This document shows positions 6,688 through 14,112 of a DNA stretch of 15,120 nt, piece by piece. Numbering within the stretch: the stretch's first letter is position 1; every line of letters begins with the position of its first letter. Position numbers and translations under genes: made by a program. The DNA comes from Bacteroidota bacterium (lineage in GTDB: Bacteria > Bacteroidota > Bacteroidia > Chitinophagales > LD1): positions 1 to 15,120 of the forward strand of contig JAFDYP010000569.1 of NCBI GenBank assembly GCA_018267355.1. Direction: 5' to 3'. Below the pieces are notes generated by a model that ran no database searches, was not told the DNA's origin, and worked only from the letters and a program-made list of their open reading frames with translations.

Positions 6688-7673
6688 TATGCTATATCAG
6701 GTATGAGCACCTCGGCGCCTATGCCATGCATGGCCTCCCTCAGTGCGGTCAACATATTATCATCTGTGTACGTGCCTATGATAGCGCCTCCCGACCCGGT
6801 GAACTTGGCACTGGCCCCTGCGCTGCGGGCCTTCTCTACCAATAGCTTATTGCCGCTGCTCACAGGTATGAGACCAGCACGGAGGTCATAGTTTGCATTG
6901 ATGAGATCGGCTACATTTTTATCACCGGCAGAGACACGCCGCCAGAACTCACTGGTGAGCGACTTCCACTGCTCCATAGCGTCCAGCACAGCCCTATCGC
7001 CGGCGGCATAGCGGCGCGCTAGATCATTGTGCGTCATCTCAGAGCCCTCAGACAGATTGGTGCGATAGGCCAGGTAGATAGGTGGCAGCAGACTTTTGTC
7101 AAAGGGTACATACTCTCCGTAGCCGCGGCTGTCCATCAGCTTTTTGTCAAAGTCCATATACACCGGCGTACCATATACCTGTGCTACCCTATCCTGTAGT
7201 CCGGCACCTATTTTGAGTTCATCCTTTTCTGCAGAGAGGATCAGGTTGGCCAGGATGGGGTTGGGTATCTCCACCTTGTAGAATTGCATCAAGGCACGCA
7301 TGGCAGCCGTCACGATAGCACTGGAGCCCGCCAGGCCCAGGCGGCCGGGTATATCAGACTGGTAGCTGATGCGAAAATTGGCAGAGGTATCTGCACCCTG
7401 CTCTGCGGCGTAGTGCGTGAAGACGCGGATAGCAGCCTTGACCAGGCGCACACCACCATAGTAGCCATTGGCGGCTATCTCCTCAGAGAGATCATGGATG
7501 CTGGAAAACTGCAGGCGCTCCCTGCCGCACGGCACGATATGCAGGTGGTCTGATGGCATCAGCTCTACCTGAGCAGAGAAGTCGCGAAAGACGAAAGCTA
7601 TAGTGCGGCCATAGTAGCCATCAGAGGGATTGCCTATCAGGGCGGCGCGCGGGTATGCAGTAGTACGGATCAT
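6687..7673 (-). CDS. Glucuronokinase-like GHMP kinase
   Basis: A 328-residue cytoplasmic sugar kinase of the GHMP superfamily. As I remember the plant enzyme glucuronokinase (EC 2.7.1.43, glucuronate to glucuronate 1-phosphate), several of its marked stretches recur here in order: RAALIGNPSDGYYGRTIAF (9-27), GYYGGVRL (70-77), the ATP-binding GLAGSSAIVTAA (113-124), AGLQDRVAQVYG (157-168) and AKFTGSGGA (289-297). Length is close to the plant protein. Two genes follow the same logic: the stop TAA overlaps the galU-like ATG by one base, and a hexuronate-type transporter lies just beyond. A weak minus-strand TAATTTG (7691-7697) could be its -7 element. Alternatives are another anomeric GHMP kinase, such as one for arabinose or a heptose phosphate; the specific motif matches make these less likely. 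Confidence 0.82.
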   Translation of the reverse strand: MIRTTAYPRAALIGNPSDGYYGRTIAFVFRDFSAQVELMPSDHLHIVPCGRERLQFSSIHDLSEEIAANGYYGGVRLVKAAIRVFTHYAAEQGADTSANFRISYQSDIPGRLGLAGSSAIVTAAMRALMQFYKVEIPNPILANLILSAEKDELKIGAGLQDRVAQVYGTPVYMDFDKKLMDSRGYGEYVPFDKSLLPPIYLAYRTNLSEGSEMTHNDLARRYAAGDRAVLDAMEQWKSLTSEFWRRVSAGDKNVADLINANYDLRAGLIPVSSGNKLLVEKARSAGASAKFTGSGGAIIGTYTDDNMLTALREAMHGIGAEVLIPDIA

Positions 7674-7727
7674 GATCTGGATAGCGGTGGCAAATTAGAG
7701 ATTTAGGCGCAAATACGAGGCGGCCTT

Positions 7728-7756
7728 TTGAGATGGCGGAAAATCCTGTACTTTTG
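7728..7756 (+). promoter_or_regulatory. Promoter for tRNA-Arg (TTG N18 TACTTTTG)
   Basis: TTG (7728-7730), 18 bases, then TACTTTTG (7749-7756), an exact TAnnTTTG match. Transcription would begin near 7763, about 30 bases before the tRNA. Confidence 0.6.
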
Positions 7757-7792
7757 CCGTCCCTCCGCTGCGTCAGAGATGACGACCGGTAT

Positions 7793-7864
7793 GGCCGCGT
7801 AGTACAATGGATAGTATAAGGGTTTCCGAAGCCCTTGATTCAGGTTCGATCCCTGACGCGGCTA
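7793..7864 (+). tRNA. tRNA-Arg (anticodon CCG)
   Basis: A 72-base tRNA. Acceptor GGCCGCG pairs with CGCGGCT (the outermost pair is G-T), discriminator A7864. D-stem GTAC/GTAT; anticodon stem AGGGT/GCCCT with loop TTCCGAA giving anticodon CCG (reads CGG). T-arm TCAGG-TTCGATC-CCTGA. CCA is not encoded. It has its own promoter and terminator. Confidence 0.95.
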
Positions 7865-7871
7865 CTCTCAC

Positions 7872-7896
7872 AGCCTGGCATAAGCCGGGCTTTTTT
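7872..7896 (+). terminator. Intrinsic terminator of tRNA-Arg
   Basis: An 8-bp stem AGCCTGGC/GCCGGGCT (one T-G pair) with loop ATAA, followed by six T. Confidence 0.88.
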
Positions 7897-7966
7897 ATGC
7901 CTGCCTGCGTCTGAATAAGTTTTGCCAGCAGCGCACGCGGCTTTTCCTATTTTGCGACAGTACTAT

Positions 7967-10156
7967 ATGCCTATGCCTACTATACAGGATGCACTACAGG
8001 TGCTGCAACATAAATTTGGCTATGAGGCCTTCCGGTTGGAGCAGCAGCATGCCATAGAGCACATACTGAGCGGCCGCGACTGCCTGGTGCTCATGCCCAC
8101 CGGCGGCGGCAAATCGCTCTGCTACCAGATACCGGCTTTGCTCTTTGATGGACTCACAGTGGTGGTCTCGCCACTCATCTCGCTGATGAAAGATCAGGTA
8201 GATGCCCTGCGGGCAAACGGCATCTCAGCAGCCTATCTCAATAGCTCCCTCAGCCTCGGCGAGCAAAACCAGGTGATGCGTGATGCCTCATCCGGTAAAC
8301 TCAAGCTGCTCTATGTAGCACCCGAGCGCCTGATACAGCAGGGCGATGGCTTTCTTTCCTTCCTGAGAGATATTAATGTTTCCCTATTTGCTATAGATGA
8401 AGCACACTGTATATCGAGCTGGGGGCATGACTTCCGCCCCGAGTATATGCAGCTAGCCCGGCTCAAGCAAGTATTCCCCAAGGTGCCTGTGGTAGCACTC
8501 ACAGCCACCGCAGACAAGCTGGTGCGCAAGGATATACTGGAGAAGCTTTCGCTGCAAGCGCCCGCTGTATTCCTATCCAGTTTCAACCGTGCCAATATCC
8601 GCTATGATGTAGAGCCTAAGAAGAACTTTTACCCCCGCCTCGTAGAGTACCTGCGTGACCGTCCGGACCAGAGCGGCATCATCTACTGCCTCTCGCGCAA
8701 TGGCACCGAGATGCTGGCCAAAGACCTGGCAGAAGATGGCTTCAGCGCACGCGCCTATCATGCAGGTATGGAGCGCAACCTGCGCGAGAAAACGCAAGAG
8801 CTATTCATCAGGGATGAGGTCAAGATCGTGGTGGCCACCATCGCTTTTGGTATGGGTATCGATAAACCGAACGTGCGATTCGTAGTGCATGCCGACCTGC
8901 CCAAGAACCTCGAGGGCTACTACCAGGAGACAGGCCGCGCAGGTCGTGATGGACTGAGCAGCGAGGCTATGCTCTACTTTAGCATGGCAGATGCCATCAA
9001 GCTCAAGAGCTTCGTGCTGATAGCAGACAATCCCGAGCAGACCAAAGTCCTGACGCGTAAGTTGGACCAGATGGCGCGCTACGGACAGCTCACTACCTGT
9101 CGCCGCAAATATCTGCTCAACTACTTTGATGAACAGGCTCCGGACTACTGCGGCAACTGTGATGTGTGCCTCAGTCAGTTTGACATGATAGATGGTACGG
9201 TCATCGCGCAGAAGGCGCTCTCCGCAGTCTCACGTCTCGGCCAGAACTTTGGTATCAACTATACCATTGACTTCCTGCGTGGCTCACAGTCTGAGAAGAT
9301 ACGCGGCGAGCACAAAGAGCTGAAGACCTATGGCGTAGGCGCGGATATTTCCCGTGCGGACTGGCAGATGTATATGCGCGACCTCATAGCACGTGGCTAC
9401 CTAATGCAGACGGAGGATGAGTTTCCCAAGCTGCGCCTCACTGACAAGAGCGACGATGTACTGAAGGGCCGAGCGACTGTGCAGCTCGTCAAGACAAAAA
9501 CAGTAGTACATACACCGGCAGCGCCGAAAACCGCTGCCGAGGCTAGCTATGAGCGCGACCTCTATGATCGTCTCAAGACACTGCGCAAAACCATAGCCGA
9601 CAGCAGCAATGTGCCTGCCTACGTGATACTCGGCGATGCTACGCTCGTAGAGATGGCAGCCTATCTGCCGCAGACATTAGATGAGCTGCGACGCATCAGC
9701 GGCTTTGGCGATGTGAAGCTGGACAGGTATGGCAGCCACTTCCTGGAGGTGATACGCAGCTATGCCGCAGAGCGTAAACTCAGCAGCCGCATCCACCACA
9801 AGCCACAAAAGCGCGAGCGCAAGGCCGGCAAACCTGTGAGCCAATCTGACGGCGGCAAGAGGCGCACCAGCGATGTGACATATGAGCTCTACCGCCAGGG
9901 GCTCTCACTACAGGAGATAGCCGTACAGCGTGCACTCTCACTCACCACTATAGAGACACACCTGGCCCAGCACATAGAGAGCGGCGAGCTGCGTATAGAG
10001 GAGCTGGTACCGGCTCATAAGATAGACCTGCTCCTGCCACTCATAGAGCAACACGGCTACCTATCACTCCGCAATATCAAAGATGCGGCGGGAGATGACA
10101 TCAGCTATGGCGAGATACGCATGGTGGTCAGTGCGGTGATGGCCGGGCAGGTATGA
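7967..10156 (+). CDS. recQ: ATP-dependent DNA helicase RecQ
   Basis: A 3'-5' DNA helicase of recombination and replication repair, 729 residues from ATG 7967. A TTG 45 bases upstream is in frame but adds an unlike N terminus, and a promoter-like CTATTTTG (7947-7954) overlaps it. Helicase core: MPTGGGKS (43-50, Walker A), DEAH (144-147), SSWGHDFRP (150-158), LTATAD (178-183), FGMGIDKPNVRFV (294-306) and QETGRAGRDG (320-329). Zinc site: C378, C395, C398, C401. The winged-helix RQC domain covers about 405-500 and an HRDC domain about 528-605. After a basic linker (610-634) comes a C-terminal helix-turn-helix domain (about 635-729), as in other Bacteroidota RecQ proteins; E. coli RecQ ends before this. 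It stands alone between tRNA-Arg and smpB. Confidence 0.96.
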   Translation: MPMPTIQDALQVLQHKFGYEAFRLEQQHAIEHILSGRDCLVLMPTGGGKSLCYQIPALLFDGLTVVVSPLISLMKDQVDALRANGISAAYLNSSLSLGEQNQVMRDASSGKLKLLYVAPERLIQQGDGFLSFLRDINVSLFAIDEAHCISSWGHDFRPEYMQLARLKQVFPKVPVVALTATADKLVRKDILEKLSLQAPAVFLSSFNRANIRYDVEPKKNFYPRLVEYLRDRPDQSGIIYCLSRNGTEMLAKDLAEDGFSARAYHAGMERNLREKTQELFIRDEVKIVVATIAFGMGIDKPNVRFVVHADLPKNLEGYYQETGRAGRDGLSSEAMLYFSMADAIKLKSFVLIADNPEQTKVLTRKLDQMARYGQLTTCRRKYLLNYFDEQAPDYCGNCDVCLSQFDMIDGTVIAQKALSAVSRLGQNFGINYTIDFLRGSQSEKIRGEHKELKTYGVGADISRADWQMYMRDLIARGYLMQTEDEFPKLRLTDKSDDVLKGRATVQLVKTKTVVHTPAAPKTAAEASYERDLYDRLKTLRKTIADSSNVPAYVILGDATLVEMAAYLPQTLDELRRISGFGDVKLDRYGSHFLEVIRSYAAERKLSSRIHHKPQKRERKAGKPVSQSDGGKRRTSDVTYELYRQGLSLQEIAVQRALSLTTIETHLAQHIESGELRIEELVPAHKIDLLLPLIEQHGYLSLRNIKDAAGDDISYGEIRMVVSAVMAGQV

Positions 10157-10234
10157 TCAGTACAGCATAATCGCCTCACAGCTATACGAGGTAACATTAT
10201 TAGCAGCGCTTTCACTACTTTCGCAGTCCGCTAT

Positions 10235-10693
10235 ATGCAGCAGAAAGTAGAAATAAGGAACAAGAAAGCAGGCTTCCAGTATACGCTGGCAGAGAGCTAT
10301 ACCGCTGGTATCGTGCTGAAGGGCACAGAGATCAAGTCCATCCGTGAGGGTGCCGGCTCTATCTCTGAGGCGTTTTGCTTTGTGAGGGATGGGGAGCTCT
10401 TTGTCAAGAACATGAACATCCCCGAGTACTCTCATGGCAACCTGATGAACCACGACATCCTCCGCCTACGCAAGCTGCTGCTCAATAAGCGTGAGCTAAA
10501 GAAGATAGAGACCAAGACGCGCGAGAAGGGTGTCACTGTGGTACCTGTCCGCCTCTTCCTCTCTGATCGCGGCTTCGCCAAACTGGAGATAGCCATAGGC
10601 CGTGGCAAGAAGAACTTTGATAAGCGGGAGACGCTGAAGACAAAGGACAGCAAGCGTGAGATGGACCGTGTGATGAAGAAGTACCGCGTGTAG
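10235..10693 (+). CDS. smpB: SsrA-binding protein SmpB
   Basis: The tmRNA-binding protein of trans-translation, which delivers tmRNA to stalled ribosomes; 152 residues, the usual size. Conserved stretches: AGIVLKGTEIKSIREG (24-39), the HGNLMNHDILRLRKLLLNK region (67-85, where most homologues have a proline in the HxPxR motif and this has HDILR), and GRGKKNFDKRE (122-132), with a basic C-terminal tail ending KKYRV. ATG 10235 is 78 bases after recQ. A near-consensus TACTTTCG (10216-10223) could be its own -7 element. Its stop TAG directly abuts the convergent pcm stop. No tmRNA gene is seen in the window. Confidence 0.95.
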   Translation: MQQKVEIRNKKAGFQYTLAESYTAGIVLKGTEIKSIREGAGSISEAFCFVRDGELFVKNMNIPEYSHGNLMNHDILRLRKLLLNKRELKKIETKTREKGVTVVPVRLFLSDRGFAKLEIAIGRGKKNFDKRETLKTKDSKREMDRVMKKYRV

Positions 10694-11359
10694 CTACAGC
10701 ACCTTGCCGCGCAGCATGGGCACAAAGGCGGCCTCACTGAAGATCTCCTGGTCAAACTCTTTCTCCTCCAGGCGTGTGATGCGTACCATCCTGGTACTGC
10801 CATCTATATCCAGTGGTATCACCATCTGGCCACCCAGCATGAGCTGACCGAGCAGTTTCTCCGGTATATGCGGTGCCGCTGCGGTGATGATGATCTTGTC
10901 AAAGGGAGCGAATGTCTCCAGTCCCTCAAAGCCATCACCAAAGAACATCTTGACCGAGTTATAGCCTAGCTCGTTTAGCAGCGGGCGGGTACGGTCATAG
11001 AGTTTGCGCTGGCGCTCTATAGAGAAGACCTTGACACCGAGCTCTGCGAGGACAGCGGCCTGATAGCCACTGCCGGTGCCGATCTCGAGTACCTTTTCTT
11101 TCGGTAAAGTCTCCAGCAGCTGTGACTGATAGGCCACCGTATAGGGCTGCGAGATGGTCTGCCCCTCTCCTATCGGGAAGGCAATATCCTCATAGGCTTT
11201 CACGTCAAAGATATTGTCATTGCCCAGGAAAAGATGACGCGGCACACGCTCTATGGCATCGAGCACGCGCTTATCCGTGATGCCCTTTTTGGCGAGGAGG
11301 GTGACGAGTTCTTTCCGCAGTCCTTTATGACGGTATGTATCTTTTAGCAGCAGTGACAT
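10694..11359 (-). CDS. pcm: Protein-L-isoaspartate O-methyltransferase
   Basis: A SAM-dependent enzyme (EC 2.1.1.77) that methylates isoaspartyl residues so that aged proteins can be repaired in the cytosol; 221 residues. The family's substrate loop FPIGEGQTISQPYTVA is at 61-76, SAM motif I VLEIGTGSGYQAAVLAELG at 90-108, and the acidic post-motif VFSIERQ at 111-117. FDKIIITAAAPHIP (153-166) is the PCMT motif with the catalytic-region Ala-Ala. ATG 11359 agrees with homologues. The gene converges on smpB with no intergenic base between the two stops (TAG/CTA). Confidence 0.95.
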   Translation of the reverse strand: MSLLLKDTYRHKGLRKELVTLLAKKGITDKRVLDAIERVPRHLFLGNDNIFDVKAYEDIAFPIGEGQTISQPYTVAYQSQLLETLPKEKVLEIGTGSGYQAAVLAELGVKVFSIERQRKLYDRTRPLLNELGYNSVKMFFGDGFEGLETFAPFDKIIITAAAPHIPEKLLGQLMLGGQMVIPLDIDGSTRMVRITRLEEKEFDQEIFSEAAFVPMLRGKVL

Positions 11360-11712
11360 GTGTTGTGCAATTTAAGTAAGGTAGTGTGAAGTGACCGTGA
11401 GAGGTGTTCACAGGCGGTGTGGATTGGTCGCGGGATTGGACATACTTTATCGCTGCCTTTCTTTTGGCTTGATCCAAAAGAAACAAAAGATCAAGGCTCT
11501 GCGCACTTTACCTAAAACAACTGCACCCACCCGCTGCCGGTCAAACTCGCCATCTACTATTGTAGCTAAGGGAAACATCGGTTTATCGCACCTTCATGAT
11601 ACTGCGAGATGGCTCAAACAGTGACCGCCAACCTTGCCATGCGATGCAGTTGTTTCTTAACGGTAAACTGCGCAAGGCCGGAAAAGTAATACTAAACATG
11701 ACGCCCGATACA
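11360..11712. repeat. Noncoding stretch with hairpin and inverted repeats
   Basis: About 350 bases with no convincing gene. TTTCTTTTGG (11458-11467) and CCAAAAGAAA (11474-11483) form a perfect 10-bp stem with loop CTTGAT. The alternative pairing CTTGATC (11468-11474) with GATCAAG (11489-11495) would exclude it. Further on, AAACAACTGCA (11515-11525) and TGCAGTTGTTT (11645-11655) are perfect 11-bp inverted copies about 120 bases apart. I recall the first hairpin sequence and the short spurious peptides it encodes from intergenic regions of other Chitinophagaceae-type genomes, so I take this as a dispersed repeat rather than a gene. It lies upstream of pcm and downstream of the GNAT gene. Confidence 0.5.
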
Positions 11713-12174
11713 TCATACGAGTACCTTCTCAAAACAAACGCTATTGTCCACTCCCGCATATTGTCCGTAGTTAGGTATGCGGATGTAGCCACTTTTCTCA
11801 TAGAGCCTTATAGCCTCTGGCTGTTTGATGCCTGTTTCTAATATGCAGGTATGGTAGCCCTCTTCGGCGGCCCACTGCTCTACTGCCTGTAGTACGATAC
11901 CGGCTATGCCACGGCCGCGGAGGGCCAGTGGTACATACATCCGCTTGACTTCTGCTACTCCGTGCTCATACTCCTTGAATGCGCCGCAGCCTACGGGCTC
12001 TGCTCCGAGGTAGGCCACTACTGCGTGGCGGATCATCGTGATGCCATTGTACTGTGCGTAGAAGGCGTGATCATCACCGTCTCTGATGGCCAGGTCGCGG
12101 TCCAGTGCTGCTACCAGCGTGCGGAAGTCAGGGTGCGAGGAGTCGGTCCTCAGGATGCGTAGGTCGGGTGTCAT
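11713..12174 (-). CDS. GNAT family N-acetyltransferase
   Basis: A 153-residue acetyl-CoA-dependent acetyltransferase; the acceptor is unknown. A central strand (VGCGAFKEY, 61-69) leads to VKRMYV (76-81) and the acetyl-CoA-binding RGRGIAG (86-92), and the C-terminal AIRLYEKSGYIRI (121-133) is the usual GNAT motif B helix and strand. Length is typical of a single GNAT domain. The gene is divergent from the phosphoglucomutase gene, with 61 bases between the starts, and its 3' side faces the repeat-bearing spacer. Small-molecule or protein acetylation are both possible; nothing nearby narrows it. Confidence 0.85.
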   Translation of the reverse strand: MTPDLRILRTDSSHPDFRTLVAALDRDLAIRDGDDHAFYAQYNGITMIRHAVVAYLGAEPVGCGAFKEYEHGVAEVKRMYVPLALRGRGIAGIVLQAVEQWAAEEGYHTCILETGIKQPEAIRLYEKSGYIRIPNYGQYAGVDNSVCFEKVLV

Positions 12175-12204
12175 CAGATCATATGGGCAAGTGGGCTTTT
12201 CGTT

Positions 12205-12212
12205 TATATTTG
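12205..12212 (+). promoter_or_regulatory. -7 element for the phosphoglucomutase gene (TATATTTG)
   Basis: An exact TAnnTTTG match ending 23 bases before ATG 12236. It overlaps the right arm of a short inverted repeat, GGGCAA (12185-12190) and TTGCCC (12210-12215), which could be an operator between the divergent genes. No clear TTG at the usual distance. Confidence 0.5.
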
Positions 12213-12235
12213 CCCCTCACACTAAGTACTAAGAT

Positions 12236-13639
12236 ATGGCAACTAAGATAAAATTTGGAACCGACGGATGGAGAGGTATCATCGCAAATGATTTTACTAA
12301 TGGCAACGTAGCCCGCGTAGCAAAGGCTACAGCCGACTGGATGCTAAAGACAGATCCTAGTGCCTCTGTAGTGCTCGGCTATGACTGCCGCTTTGGCGGG
12401 TATCTTTTCTGTCAGACTGCTATCAATGTATTTGTGGAGGCGGGTATCAAGGTGTACTTTGACCAGCACTTTGTATCTACTCCTATGGTCTCCCTGGGTG
12501 CTCAGAAGCTGGGCTGCGAGCTGGGCGTGATCATCACCGCCTCTCACAATCCCCCTGCCTATAATGGCTACAAACTGAAGGCCAAGCATGGCGGCCCGCT
12601 GATCGTAAAGCACATAGAAGAGATCGAAGCCATGATTCCTGAAGTATACGAGATCAAGGAGAAGACCGTAGACGAGCTCGTGGCCGAGGGCAAGGTAGAG
12701 CTGGTAGATCTCGAGAATATCTACTTTGATCATGTAAAGGAACACTTTGACCTGGAGGCGATCAATGACTCGGGTTTCATAGTAGGGTATGATGCCATGT
12801 ACGGTGCGGGCCAGAGTATCCTGCCGCGTATCCTGCCGCAGGCAGATGTGATACACTGCGAATATAACCCGTCATTCCACGGGCAGGCGCCGGAGCCGAT
12901 AGCCAAAAACCTGACCGAGTTTGCCAACTATATCAAGCAGATGAAGCACATCGACTTTGGCCTCTGTACAGATGGCGATGCTGACCGCATCGGCCTCTTC
13001 GACGCTAAAGGCCGCTTTATAGATGCGCACCATATCATCCTCATGCTGATCTATGTACTGCATGAGTACCGCGAGCTGCGCGGCAAGGTAGTGATCGCCT
13101 TCTCGGTATCTGATAAAGTGAAGAAGCTATGCGAGCACTTTGGTATAGAGGTAGAGGTGACCAAGATCGGCTTCAAGTACATCTGCGAGAAGATGATCAC
13201 GGAGGATGTACTCGTAGGCGGCGAGGAAAGCGGCGGCATAGCTGTGAAAGGCCACATACCTGAGCGCGACGGTATCTGGGATGGCCTCGTGCTGATAGAC
13301 TACCTCTCTGCCAATGGCCTCTCTGTAGATGACCTCATAGACGAGATCTACGCCATAGTAGGGCCATTTGCCTACAATCGTCTGGACCTCCATCTGAAGG
13401 AAGAACAAAAGCAACAGATCATAGCCGACTGCAAGGCCGGTGCCTACCAATCGTTTGGTCCACTGCAGGTACAGCGGGTAGAGGATATAGACGGCTACAA
13501 GTTCCACTTTGCCAATGACGAAGTGGTGATGATCCGGCCGTCTGGTACCGAACCTGTGCTGCGCATCTACGTGCAGGCCGGTGATCTGGACCGCGTGAAT
13601 GACATCATAGAGATCGTTAGGAAACAACTCGTTGGCTAA
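12236..13639 (+). CDS. Phosphoglucomutase/phosphomannomutase
   Basis: Alpha-D-phosphohexomutase of 467 residues, interconverting sugar 1- and 6-phosphates in the cytoplasm. All four active-site loops are present: the phosphoserine loop TASHNPPAYNGYK (101-113, catalytic S103), the metal loop DGDADRI (246-252), the sugar-selecting GGEESGG (328-334) and the phosphate-binding RPSGTEP (434-440). The N-terminal FGTDGWRG (7-14) is typical. GEESGG is compatible with glucose and mannose specificities, and the sequence does not separate them. If glucose is the substrate, it would supply glucose 1-phosphate to the GalU-type enzyme encoded at 5821-6687. The gene stands alone with its own promoter. Confidence 0.93.
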   Translation: MATKIKFGTDGWRGIIANDFTNGNVARVAKATADWMLKTDPSASVVLGYDCRFGGYLFCQTAINVFVEAGIKVYFDQHFVSTPMVSLGAQKLGCELGVIITASHNPPAYNGYKLKAKHGGPLIVKHIEEIEAMIPEVYEIKEKTVDELVAEGKVELVDLENIYFDHVKEHFDLEAINDSGFIVGYDAMYGAGQSILPRILPQADVIHCEYNPSFHGQAPEPIAKNLTEFANYIKQMKHIDFGLCTDGDADRIGLFDAKGRFIDAHHIILMLIYVLHEYRELRGKVVIAFSVSDKVKKLCEHFGIEVEVTKIGFKYICEKMITEDVLVGGEESGGIAVKGHIPERDGIWDGLVLIDYLSANGLSVDDLIDEIYAIVGPFAYNRLDLHLKEEQKQQIIADCKAGAYQSFGPLQVQRVEDIDGYKFHFANDEVVMIRPSGTEPVLRIYVQAGDLDRVNDIIEIVRKQLVG

Positions 13640-13808
13640 ATATTGGCCGAAAAGCTGATTTTTTCATAATTTCTTCATATGACGGATGTTTGTTTTTCCA
13701 TCCGGTATGTTATCTTTGATAGGAAACCCCACGTCCCTATTTAGTTTTTTTAAGTCTTAGACCTTGTTATTGTCCTAGTCTACCGAATCCCCAGATTCTC
13801 TGACAACA
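13640..13808 (+). promoter_or_regulatory. Upstream region of the yceI locus with promoter and inverted repeat
   Basis: An A/T-rich noncoding stretch. TTTG (13689-13692), 18 bases, then TATCTTTG (13711-13718) is an exact Bacteroidota promoter pattern, giving a start near 13725 and a leader of about 120 bases before the first ATG (13847). The -33 element lies in the loop of the inverted repeat CGGATG (13683-13688)/CATCCG (13699-13704), so that repeat could be an operator. It might instead be a weak terminator for the mutase gene, though no T tract follows the stem. Confidence 0.5.
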
Positions 13809-14112
13809 TCGTTAGTCCTGTATCGTTCACTTTAAAAATTGACACCATGGTCAGGCAATTTGTCATCTCCGTCATCGTCATAGCTTTCCTCGCTATGTCC
13901 TTTGTAGTGGTTCAGAACTGGAAGGTAGCAGGCAGTAGCGCTACCATTCTCAAGGTCAGTCGTTAGTCCTGTATTGTTCACCGTTTAAAATTGACAACAT
14001 GGTCAGGCACTTTATCATCTCGGTCATCGTCATAGCTTTCCTCGCTATGTCATTTGTAGTAGTCCAAAACTGGAAGATCGCTGACAACAGCGCTGTGACC
14101 TTCAAGATCAAG
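13809..14112 (+). repeat. Tandem ~151-bp duplication of the yceI 5' end
   Basis: Two adjacent copies (13809-13959 and 13960 to about 14112), each beginning TCGTTAGTCCTGTA and containing an untranslated leader of about 37 bases, the ATG and some 37 codons. The leaders differ by a few bases and a one-base indel, so the ATGs are 152 bases apart (13847 and 13999). The first copy's reading frame stops in the sequence that begins copy two. Confidence 0.85.
13847..13966 (+). CDS. 39-residue truncated YceI N-terminal copy (membrane micropeptide)
   Basis: A short open frame whose first 32 residues repeat the N terminus of the intact gene downstream: MVRQFVISVIVIAFLAMSF and VVVQNWKVA against VVVQNWKIA. 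It ends KVSR at a TAG formed in the repeat junction. Residues 5-22 form a membrane anchor or signal segment; the YceI fold is absent. Over the first 32 aligned codons 6 differences are synonymous and 5 change the residue (two of them Val/Ile), and 9 of 13 base changes are at third positions. This suggests the frame has been read as protein since the duplication. It could be a real micropeptide, a leader peptide, or what remains of a full-length paralogue. Confidence 0.5.
   Translation: MVRQFVISVIVIAFLAMSFVVVQNWKVAGSSATILKVSR

Noticed and set aside
7922..7966. TTG-started extension of RecQ
   Set aside because: The added 15 residues are not RecQ-like and overlap promoter-like sequence; ATG 7967 fits the family start.
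11391..11624. 77-codon open frame in the pcm-GNAT spacer
   Set aside because: It covers the hairpin repeat, has low-complexity basic content and no start signal or family motif.
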